From Branchiostoma floridae (Eukaryota > Chordata > Leptocardii > Amphioxiformes > Branchiostomatidae), in the NCBI RefSeq assembly GCF_000003815.2, contig NC_049990.1, positions 4,948,251 through 5,012,250 on the forward strand: DNA of 64,000 bases. The letters are read 5' to 3'. Below are positions 12,801-24,800 of this stretch, piece by piece. Below the pieces are notes generated by a model that did no database searches, was not told the origin of the DNA, and saw only the letters and a list, made by a program, of their open reading frames with translations. How positions within the stretch are numbered: the first letter of the stretch is position 1; each line of letters starts with the position of its first letter. The position numbers and the translations under genes are program-made.

Positions 12801-15800
12801 GAATGTCACAGTGCACCTTCACGAATGTTAGAATAGATAGACATTGGCCATCGCCATGCACATCGGTGTACGTCTATCACTATTCACATTGGTGAATTTT
12901 GTAGTTCCATCACCATGCACATTGATGTATGTTCATCACTATTCACATCGGTGCATTCGTACTTCCAACACAATGCACTTTGGTACCGGTGTACTTCTAT
13001 CACCGTGCACATTGGTGTAGTCTATCACCATGCACATTGGTGTACTATCTGCACAGTGCAAATTGGTGTGCTTTCTTCACCATGCACATTGGTGTACTTA
13101 CTACCTTCTTCTATCCAAAAGAGGTGTGGCATACATGTACGTTGATTTCCGGCGGTGAGTCCTATTGTTAACAATCACGTTATGAAACGTTTAACCATGC
13201 ACACTGCCAGATGATTCTTATTCAACAATCCACAATTATCATCTTTCAGGGATGATCATCTTTCAGTCTGTCAGTGAATATGATACAAATGCATTATGCA
13301 TATAGCCTTATTTGGTGTTTGCACTCACGTGATCTTGACGTAAGTACTGTCCACCATACTGGATGGTTACGCATGGAAGTTACCAAGTCATTTTTTTCAA
13401 ATTTTTCAAATTTTGTAATGCAATTACAGCCATGTCCTATAAGTACAAACTAAACAACACTTCTTCATACAATTCAAGGTTATACCATCCATCGTGACGT
13501 CTTTGAGTTTACGGCGTGGTCACATTCGTCGTGTGTCCTCGTGCGATTTTGCTGTAGTAGAAAGTTAGACAGTAGACTTTGTCAGAGACAGAGACAAGCC
13601 TTAAGGATGTGAGGCAGTTTTTCTTCTGCAATAAGATGGTTTGAACTTTGTTAGACGTGTGACTATCCCAAGTATACCCTCAGTTTGACGGTGATCGCAA
13701 GTTTGTAATCATGCAACGATCGCATGACGTATGTGATCGAACCCTTAACATAAAATTACCCTTTGTACATTATAATACATGTATTCAATTATGACAACTT
13801 CTCATCTCCAGGCAATCCACCAGGAGCACTGACCGCCCGAGAGGTCCAGTTTACTCCTTCAGCACCCCGCACTACCCTGCCAGCCATGACTCGGAGTCGT
13901 TGTACAGTCAGCCCAAGACGCGATATGTCCAGCCGACAGCTTCAGCTTACGCTGCCAAGGATGACAGGAGCCTGGTCACATTCAATGGTCTCCCCAGTGA
14001 GTAGATTCTACAACCATTTGACCTTATAACTTTAGCTATAGATGCTTGATTCCCAGTATACCAGTTTGTCTGTTTCATGTGCCAATGGTATCATGATCAT
14101 AGTTGGCAACTGTTCCTAACTAGAGGTAGTTTAAAAAGTCAAAATACTGTTAATGTTCGGAACTAGAAATATTTTGAATGTCAAAATACACACAATTGTT
14201 TCGAACTCAATGTATTTTGAATGTCAAAATACACATCATATCATGCTGTGCATTGTAATACTGTACTATACCACCAGACGTAATAGCAATCATTACTGTG
14301 CAAAACAGTGACATTTGTTAATGTGCAATGCAAGATTTCCTCTCCAGACGTTATAATGCCTACCTTCTTTGGACTATGATTCAATTGGAATGCTACCTTG
14401 TGATCAAAACAAAACCAGGCCATTTTGCTAATTGTGTAATGTATCAAACAAACCAGTCATCTTTGTGTTTGTTTGTTTGTTTGTTTTATTTACTTAACCA
14501 GGGGTAACATATCTCCTTTTCTAGGCGCTTTTCAATGGGCCCTGGGGGGTGAGGGGGACCCAGACATACATATACATGTACATACATCATCATCATCAAA
14601 TAAAATAAGAAGTAACATAACATGAGAAAATTATCTTTGACGCATATAACAGTCAATAAAAATCATAGCAACTTAGGAATAACCAATACATAATATCATT
14701 CTACGATACAAGTCATTACTGTTATGTCTTTTTTTTTATTCACAAATAACATTACAACGCATAAACAAAAGGTGAACCATCCAAACCATATAAATCATAT
14801 ATACAAAGGAAAAGTAACTGTTATATAAAACATAAATCAAACAGAAACTGATGTAGCATTTGTAACTAACACTATACTGGTATGTCTTTCCAGCCACCAT
14901 TCTGAAGGCGAAGGTGATGTACCCTAACCAGGCGTTCGCACAGGGGGAGGGGATCGGGAACGTGCCGGTGGGGAAGGAGGCTCAGTTCACTGTGGACACC
15001 ACCAGGGCAGGGGATGCCGGGATAGACGTCGACATCCGGGGTAAGCGAGAAATCCGTTGTTTCTATTATTGTCAATATTAACATTTGTACGGTAGGCAAC
15101 TTGAAAAGGTGTCCCTCACCTGTTTTTGCCTCCCTACCATTTTTGTGTATGGTGAAGTTCAAATAGAGAAACAAATAATATTGAACAAATAAAACCAAGG
15201 TCAAGGACAAGATGGCCGCTTCTCTGTAACACGACCATTCGAATACTTGATCCTGGAATCTTATTACAATTTTCTAATACATATTCAGCATAGGATCAAA
15301 AACCCTTCATGTTTACTTAATCATTCTAACACAACTGCTATCATAATGATGTTTCAAATAGAAAGAGGAGACAGAACGTTTGACTTTTTTCTTTGCAGGC
15401 CCGAGCGGAAGAAATGTGCCATGTCAGGTGACCGGAGATGGCGTGTTCAGGTGCAGGTACACTCCGACAGAAGTGGGTGAGTTATCAGACCTTACCAGAC
15501 TGTTTATATCAAACTCAAAACGTTGTTCATAGAATGTAGTATTTCGCACCATTTTCACCCTTGCTCGGTTTTCAAGGTTGGACCTAGAACATTTCTACAT
15601 TGATAAAAAGCTGTACAACGGTTATCTCTTTTTGCGAAAGAAGTTAGTTGCGCAATTGTATCGTGTTTGACACAGACGCTAGGAACCTTTAAGTCGTTCA
15701 CATTCCGACTCGTATGACTGAATGATTGATGGATGTCATTGCTGACCAAGCGGTCCTTGTTGACTGAAGAACGAACATGAAGCACTTGAATAAGCACGAG

Positions 15801-18800
15801 GATCAACTTAAAAGATTCAATTAAAATGAAACTCACTCACTCAGCCCTCTACGGTACCAGCTGGTACGTGAGGCATCAGGAAGTCCCTATATCCCTGTCT
15901 GTCTGCAGAAATTCTGGATGCCTCGTCTAGGGAAAACATCCACTGTTTACCTCCTTCTCTATGCAGCGTCTCCATCAACATGGCAGGTTTTGTTTTATCT
16001 TTATTTTTTCAATAGGAGCCCATCAAGTCGGCGTGAAGTTTGCGAATGAGCACATCCACGGCAGCCCTTACCAGGCTAACGTGTACGACTCAGGACACGT
16101 CAAGGTGAAGGCGCCTGAGGTGGTGCAACTGGAAGACGAGGCCACAGTAAAGGGTAAGTCTTACAAAACATTGTATTGATATGCCCTTGAAATTAATTAG
16201 TATATTGCTGTAGCTTATTCCTTGAAGGGTGAATATAGTTGAATGAAAGGAACTACAACTTCAGTTCTGTTCACTTCATCCTCGTATGAGGCTCATTAAC
16301 GATGTCCGACCACGCATCTCTGTCTAGCATGGCAGTTAGCAAGTTGTAATCCTACAACTACAGCTAACTACAACTTTAAACATTGATTAAGGAATGATAG
16401 TACAACCATATGGTACTTGTTGAAACTCTGCGAGTCACGCATCTCGGTGAGAGCAAGGAAGGCATGTTTTCTACGATGTTTGTACCTGGAACACTGGTTT
16501 AAATACTACATGGAGAATCGCTCAACACTGTGCGAAAGGGTGTCATTTCCGGACGTTTCTATGTTTGTATACATCCGGATCGGGACCGTTTCTGGATATA
16601 TCCGGACAATATCCGGACGAAATCTGACATGACTCCCCTGCGTTTTCGGAAAATTTCAGGAGTCCGGAACGGGACCATTTAATTCCTGCCTCATATCCGG
16701 ATTTCCGGTAATGGAACGTTTTCGGACTCTTTGGAGACAAACCACGTTCCGAATATTTCGTATATATCCGGATAATTTCAGAAGTCCGGAACGGGACCAA
16801 ATAATTACGTCTCATATCCGGATTTCCAGTAATGGAACGTGTTCGGACTCTTTGGATACAAATTACGTTCCGAATATTTCGTATTAATCCGGATAATTTC
16901 AGGAGTCAAGAATGGGACCATATAATCATGTCGCATATCCGGATTTCAAGTAATGGAACGTTCTAGGACTCTTTGGAGACAAAACACGTTCCGAATATTT
17001 CATATTTTCTGAGCGCGTTCGGGGCTATTACGCCCCGGAAAGGTTGCATAAACTTTTCAAAGACTTTCCTGTATAAATCAGATGACACAAGTATCACAAC
17101 AAATACATTATGTGGAGGAACAGATCATGTTAACGTCAAGGGGCAAATCAATATGCATTTGTCTCTTAGTCTTACCAAGGAAGTTTAAGCTCACTACAAC
17201 CTCATTGGTCTTCACAAAAAGTGAAGCTCGAATGAAGCCAAAGTTAAACAGTTCACTGTCAGATCCAATAATATCAAGCCCAAGTCAATAACATCATAGC
17301 AAAACTGATCAGTTTAGATGTACAATATCAAATGTACAGTATCCGACACAAGTCTAACGTTATAAACCATACAATCAATATTCGTAGGATAAAAATGTCA
17401 TTACGAAATCAGTACGACAGTCCATTTTCAAGTCCTCTATAAGTCCGTATCGTGTTGACTGTGGAATCATCGTCCGGGGCGCCCTCTTCTGCGTCTTTGT
17501 GGTAGTGGACGATCATTGGCGACGGAAGATGCTCTGGCAAGACCCCGCAATATCGACGGCACGTCTCGAGGACAGTCCGCTCCATTGCATAGTCCAGGCA
17601 CCGTCCGTCTTCAGAGTAGAAACAGTTCTGGCAGGACACAACGTCACCGGGCACAGACTGTCGTAAGTATTACCAGGAGGTAGGCCTCGGTCGTCGGCAT
17701 GGCAGGACAGGCGATTGGGAAACAGAGGCTCAGCGGCTGGAATGGAAAAAAAAACGGCTAGTAACTGCCCCGAACCCATGAACGGTACATGTAAAATTAT
17801 TCAAACAACACGGCCATAAAAATCACAGCAGGACAAGACGGGGACAAAGGCAGGAATCTGGAGTCGGCTATCATCAAAGGGTGCGGGCCACACAGATGGC
17901 ACAGATAAGGACCCCCAGAGAACGAATGGAATTTTATATGCACACAATCACATTGGTCCTAGTGAGGAGATTACAGTTTCTCCTTGGTTCTATTAAAGAT
18001 TTAGCCTGCCAGCCAAAACAACAGGACAGGAAAGTTTAGAAGCAGCCGTTACGGCACTTACAGCACAAAATAATATGAGAATTTAACTAACTATGGAACG
18101 GGCAATTTATAAACAAGCCGTCGATGACACGCGGGGGTTCCAGCTGAAAGAGAAGCTATCTATCATACAACAATCTTTACAAAGAGATCACACTACTAAC
18201 TATTAAATACACAAAACACTAGGAAGGGATAACAGACATTGCTGACAGACATATACGGAACTAAGAACGGTAACTGCTATGTATATACAATCTATGTACT
18301 AGAGAGCTACACTACTCACTTCTTGGTCCGGTAGCGGCTAGCGGCAGCGACAACTGAGATTCAAATCTAGTTTCAAACCTAACTGCTGTCACCAGCTGGT
18401 CTACTATTGGTCTAGTCAAGTCATGTGACTTCCTAATATAGTCTTGTTACCTAAGGACTCCTCCAGATGGTTCCAAGCAAGTTAGTGTCATCCATCATGC
18501 CTGTTTCACGGAAACACATGGCATTGTGCATTATTTTTGTGAATAAATGCATCATGTACTTACCAGTTTCAAAGTTGTACACAGCAGCAAACGCTGTGGC
18601 GCGGTGTAGGCTGTTATCTGCAACGACTGCCCCAGTAGGCGCACCGTTGACATGCCAACGTACTGGTCTGCTCGGCACTTTGCACAGCTTGCATAACCGC
18701 TTTACGAGTAAAGTTGCCTCGTGATATTGTCCGGATATGGGCCATTCCCACACAGCAACGCTGGTATTCAATATCATGAGTGACTTTTTGTCATGATATT

Positions 18801-21800
18801 GTCCGGATATGGACCTATCCCAAACTGCACCGCTGGTGTGGAGTGTTTTGACTGAACTTTTTCAAGATATTGTCCGGATATGGACCTATCCCAAACTGCA
18901 CCGCTGGGGTGGAGTGTTTTGACTGAACTTTGTTCAAGATATTGTCCGGATATGGACCTATCCCAAACTGCACCGCTGGGGTGGAGTGTTTTGACTATAC
19001 TTTATTCATGATATTGTCCGGATATGGACCTATCCCAAACTGCACCGCTGGGGTGGAGTGTTTTGACTGAACTTTGTTCAAGATATTGTCCGGATATGCA
19101 AAGAAACAATAATACTTGACTCATAATTGTTACCATCGCAAAGATTGCTTTCTGTGTCATTTGATTGTAAATGTCGATGTCAGTATATTTGCACATGTAT
19201 ATGGAAGCTTAAGCTTCAATTACCAGAAAATTAAAGAGTAAACATACATTGACATCGGGCATACTCGTTGTAGAATAAAAACACAAATACAGAAGCAAAA
19301 ACGTTAATGACGTGTATTTGACAAGATAGGAAACCTTTTTAAGGATACCCAGCAAAACAATCTCAGATTCATGTATGACAAGAAAAGTAATTTGTTAACC
19401 ATTAAGTTGTCCGAAAACTGATCTCTGGAATGTTTCTGTTTTGGACATCTGTCGTAAATGGAACGGAATATGAATTCGGAAGTAGCGAAAGTTTCGGCAA
19501 AAAATGCAGTCTTATTTGTTCAGATGCGCAATAAAACAATCACCGATTCACAATTCACGTATAGAATACCTTTATCGGTAACGGTCAGAATATGCTAACT
19601 TCGAATCTGTCCTAAAACTAATCCATGGAATATCTGTCGCGGATATGTCTCGTAAATGGAAAGAAAAGAAAATAGTATGAATTCGAAAACATGAAACGTC
19701 CCTGACACGTATTCGGAAGAACGGGAAATTCTATCCGTCCGGGCATGTGCTGAAACATTTCATGACTCATGATATTCTGAGACATAATGAATTGAAAATG
19801 TCATCTGACAATGGCCCAGAAATAATGCACATCATGCTTCGTGCAAACTCCTAATTTGTCCGGGTATTCCTTATCGAAATATATGGACCTTGGATATGTA
19901 AAGAATGTAGAACATATTACGTATTCGGAGGCAAGAAACGTCAATGGCGCGTATCTTGAAAAGCAAGAAAGTCTTATTTGTCCGGATACATAACAAGACA
20001 ATTCCTGACTTATGATATTTCCAGATATGGGAAATATTGAACATCGTGCCCGGACACAGTCCGAATATTAAGCATGTCCAAAAATATGTCAACTCCGACT
20101 TTGTCCGGAAATCACACCCTTTCGCACAGTGCAAGTTCCTGTGGCTTGACAAACGTCAGACCACTGACCACCTTATCGTCCATCGTCGTTTGCCATCCAC
20201 ACATTTATTAACAGTTGCTATCAGCTTGTATAAGGCCTATTGTCTCCCCCTAACGCATCCCCTCCATAGTTGACGCTGAAGCCGCCGGAAGGGGCAGACT
20301 GGAGGCCGAAGTCCTGTCCTCCGGCCACAGGGTGCCGTGCCGGGTCCTGGAGGAGCCGAATATGAAATACCAGATTAAGTTCGTTCCCAAGGTGTGCGTG
20401 CCGCACGAGGTCAAGATCAAGTACAACGAGACACTTCTGCCTGGTAAACTACGCGTTGGTGTGCGGTATTCTCACTCGGTTAGGGTTCACAAAAACCCTA
20501 GCACACGGCAGGAATATTGATCGTCAAGGAGTCTGCGAGTGCTAGATGACATATTTGGCAGTAATACGTCCTGTGTTCTCTTAGTCATCGCGCGATCTTC
20601 AGGAATCGGTCGACGTTCGCAATGATAGATTTCCATGCAGAAAATATGCGCGAGTGTGATTTTGAGATTCGGCTACTTTCTGCGATCTGGCCATCATCGA
20701 ATACGGCCCAAATTCGTCGAATATATATCACAGAGACTTCACTTCAAATCAGGCCCATCTCGGATAGATCTGTACCTGACTGATCTGTAACTGTCTTTTC
20801 ATCGGCCGTTTTTTGGCGACGCCTCTTGGACGGAAAGCTGTGCAAAATGGTCTACAGTAAGTCAAATTGTCAGGACCAGATAAAGAGTGATATGCGTTTT
20901 AGGGAATTCCGGACCCGGACCGAGTGAGAATACTGTACGGTTGTTGGGGACCTGTCTTAGGTGATGTGATGTGATGTGCGGTGTCCCATCTCACTCCCCA
21001 ACATCCCAGTGTCGTGGATATCTTTTCATACGTCTCGTGTGTCTTAACAAGAAGCCTTTTCGGTCTTTTCTTTTAACAGTACTAGTGTCGTGGATCTTAT
21101 TTCCTATCCTTTGTTTTCATCATAATTATCCTATCTTTATCCCTGTGTGTTGTCTTAACCGAATTATTTCAGAGCACAGCACCATTGAAGGCGTTCAGAA
21201 CTACATAGTGCACTACTTCTACCGTACAGCTAACGCAACAGCACAGTTTTTTCTCAGTTCTGCATTCAGTATGTTAGCTTTATGCCTTTAGGTGTCTAGA
21301 TGTACAGCACTTCACTGGAGATACCACGTTTTTAGCGCACTGCGTCTACAGTACAGCCAACGCAACAGCACAGTTTCTTCCTTTGGTCTGTTGGCTTTAT
21401 GCCTATAGCTGTCTATATGTACAGCATTACAGTTTTTACAAGGCTGTGTCCATGACAGTATGGTCTATTGTCCATAGGGAGCCCATACAAAGTGAAGGTG
21501 TCTAACCTACAGAACGTGTTTGCCTCCGGCGAGGGTCTCGGGCGCATCCCAGTGGACAGACCAGCCAGTTTTACCGTGGACGCCACCAGAGCCGGGGACC
21601 CCAACCTCGGCGTGACAGCCAAAGGTTAGTTGAATTACTCTTTTCCTAGATGTCTCTGATTATCAGAACACAGAGAATTTATACCTTAGCCTGTCTTAAG
21701 GTAACAATGGTCTAATTTATAGCCTCCTTCACCGGCCTTGGTTGAAAATTGCGATGACTGCCACCCCCCCCCCCAACAACTTACGCCAATGCCCACAGAT

Positions 21801-24800
21801 GAAGGAGGCTAGTTACTAGTATTCTATTGATGACCTTGTTGATGACTTCATTGTTTTCCTTTGCAAATAAGTGCACAGGTATGATGTGTTTACTTTGAAG
21901 AGTAAAGACAAGAAAAAGCGGGAAGCGTAAGAATAAATGTGAAATTCATCAATAACTTTACAACCGTTTCTATCCCCAGTGCTCAGCCCAAGCTATCTTG
22001 ACGTGCCCTGCAACGTGAACACGAACGGTTCCGGCCTGTACAACTGCGAGTACCTGCCTGTAACATAAATTGACAAGTGAAAGCAAAAATGATATAAAAC
22101 TCATAATGTATCTTGAAACTATTTCCATCCCCAGTGCTCAGCCCAAGCTATCTGGACGTGCCTTGTAACGTGAACACGAACGGTTCCGGACTGTACAGCT
22201 GCGAGTATCTTCCGCGGGAGGTCGGGGACTACAGCATCAACGTGAACTACGGCACCTCCGCCATCAACGGCAGCCCCTTCACCAGCCACGCTTATCACAC
22301 ACACGCAGTCAAGGTGCACAACGTGCCGGACTCCGTCATGGTGGACAGGGAAGTCAACTTTACTGGTGAGTGCTCTTCGAATGTTGTTGAACGGGACTTG
22401 AAAGACCTTGATATGAAAATCAACTCATGAGAGTCACTTGCACCATACAGAACTCTGTGGAGGCTTGAAGTTGAAGAGGGTTTGAAATGACGGAAAGAAA
22501 AGCAGAGACTTGCCTCAGAATTCATCAGACGTACAAAGCCTAAAAACAAGCAAGAAGTACATTGTGTAGGAAACGTACTATTCAGTCTTACCGAAAGTAA
22601 TGGTTTTATAAAAACAGAACAATGTCGCCAATATCTATTGATATTCAGAAGTATAACATATATAGAGACAACTGACCTTCTAGAAACTTTCTTACAATAT
22701 ATGTGTCATCTGTGGTCAATAGACACTAAATTGCGTGCTACTCACGTCAAACGCCCAATGTCTTCGCATGTCAATTATGGCATCATAGCCAACGTTGTGA
22801 GCTGTTCAATCTCGCGTAAAACGAACAATTTTACAGACCATTTCCATACAATAAAATCATTTGACCTTGGTTCACAGTGAACGCCCAGGCAGCCGGGGCC
22901 GGTGACGTCGAACCGGAAGTGACATGCATGGGGCACCGCGTCCACACGAACATGGCGGAGAACCCCCGAGGGAGCCGCAACTACAACGTCTCCTTCGTGC
23001 CCAAGATGTGCAAGACGCACGACGTCAACGTCAGGTTTAACGGATACGTCGTTCCTGGTTAGTTTCTTGTTAAGACAATATTTAAGGACATTATGATTAA
23101 ACGTTCTTCATAAGAATTGAACAATATCAATATATACTACTAGTATAATAATGATAATAATACATTCTGAATACTATGTCATTACTACATGTACATAACT
23201 TTTGCGTGATTTTGATGACTTCTTTATCAGATATTTCACTCTGTACCCTTATCGATTTAGATCGACTATGGATATACATGTATGACCATTGAACCAAACG
23301 AAATCGTAGCTAAAACTATCAATTATTCTGGTGTCTGTCACCTGTACAAGATCAATAGATCAATTGCTTGATAGGCTGATTTCTTTTTTTATCCAAATTA
23401 TCGATTAATTTCTACCCCTACAGGGAGCCCCTACCGTGTAAAAGTGACAGACGTGTCCCAAGTGTCCGTCTCCGGACACGGGCTGAACTACGTCCCCGTG
23501 GGGAAGACTGCGGTCTTCAGCGTGGACGCCACGCACGCCGGCGAACCGGACAGTCGTCTGCACGTCACAGGTAACCATGGCAACGCAGTATCACATCATC
23601 CTATCGTCTGCAGAATCCCTGAAATATGAACCAAAATGTTTACGAACAGCGTTTTTCATCAATAGTCATTTCAGCACCAAGGCTAGGTACCATCCCATCA
23701 GCTTATTATGCACAAGCTCTCAGCCTCCATAGCAGGCTCTCTTGGTCTTTCTTCCGGTCTGCAAAAGTATGTTATGAGCCATAAAAAGGACGGAAAAAGG
23801 CATTAGAGAGTCTGCTATGGAGGCTAAGAGCTAGTTCAAAATAAGCTGATGGGATGACACCTAGCCTTGGTGCCATACCCATTGGAGTAAGCAAGTTTGG
23901 AAGCAATTGTTACCTAGCAAGAATGATATCCAATATACTTGGCATCAATTACATAGTTAAATCAATACATTTTTGTATATTTTCAGCACTAGGACCAGAC
24001 CTACGCGAGGTTCCTGTTCAGGTTTCTGGATCGGGCGCCTACACCTGTGAATATGTGCCCAACTTAGTGGGTAAGTCTTCTAAATGTACTTTCTTAAGGT
24101 AGAAATGTACCGAGTTTCTTTAATTGTTTCAATCAGTTTCTCGTGAATGCAAGATCATTGTTTTTTGTAACTTGAGAAACCTGTTGTTTTTCTTCCAAAA
24201 AAGCAGTTACCCAAGCAACTGGATATAATTTTGGAAACGGTCAGACATTTTAGACAACCATCCGGTGTCTTTCGTCAGTGACACTTGAGAAATCTTGTTG
24301 GAGGGAGTTTTTATATCCTAGCTGTGAATTGGTATGTAAAAAAGGTAGGAAGACAATTTTTTGTTTGTTGTTTGTGTTACCTAGGCAACCACACTATTTC
24401 CGTGACGTACGGAGCGGAGCAGGTGAGGGGCAGTCCCTTCACTGCGCGTGCGTACGACCTGACGAGGGTAAAGGTCAGCGACATCGGGATAGGAGAAGTC
24501 GGCAAACCCATGGGCTTCCAGAGTAGGTCAAAATTTTCAAGGTCATCACTTTACAAATGAAGTTTTGTTAATTTCTTTTCCAAAGCGTGTTATTGTTCAA
24601 TAACAAGACTTTAGATATAAGTCTTTGTAGCTGTTTTACAAACTTTTCTTTTACAAACTTTTTGAGTTTTTTTCGATTCGCCATCTTGTTGCAGTCGACG
24701 CAAGTGATGCCGGGAAGGGCACCCTCCGGTCAGAGGTCAGCTGCCAGGGTCGGCAGATCTACAGCGACATGAAGGAGTCGCCACGTGACAGTGGCAGGTA

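Larger units (their letters stand above)
10072..13811 (+). other. Gene A intron 3 (3.7 kb)
   Basis: No coding signal. Contains a two-copy 148-bp tandem duplication (10165-10460), a half copy of a foldback MITE (11815-11915) and a 30-bp minisatellite (12855-13105). Confidence 0.6.
16523..20134. mobile_element. 3.6-kb DNA transposon with CACTG termini in gene A intron 7
   Basis: The ends are 29-bp inverted repeats differing at one base: 16526-16554 (CACTGTGCGAAAGGGTGT...) and 20103-20131. Both are flanked by CAA (16523-16525, 20132-20134), a plausible 3-bp target-site duplication. CACT(G/A) termini with 2-3-bp duplications suggest an EnSpm/CACTA-type element; a Chapaev-like element is another option. 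Subterminal regions are filled with CCGGATAT-bearing tandem repeats (16560-16990 and 18722-19096) and more TCCGGA motifs up to 20110, as in elements whose transposase binds subterminal sites. No intact transposase is present, so it is probably non-autonomous. It lies wholly within one intron and leaves the exons intact. Confidence 0.8.

Noticed and set aside
12855-13171. Repeat protein (MHIGV-like units)
   Set aside because: Frames follow from a 30-bp minisatellite within an intron; unit length varies and stops appear where the period slips.
18722-19096. CRISPR-like regular repeats
   Set aside because: 72-bp head-to-tail units without variable spacers, in eukaryotic intron DNA; a satellite inside a transposon.
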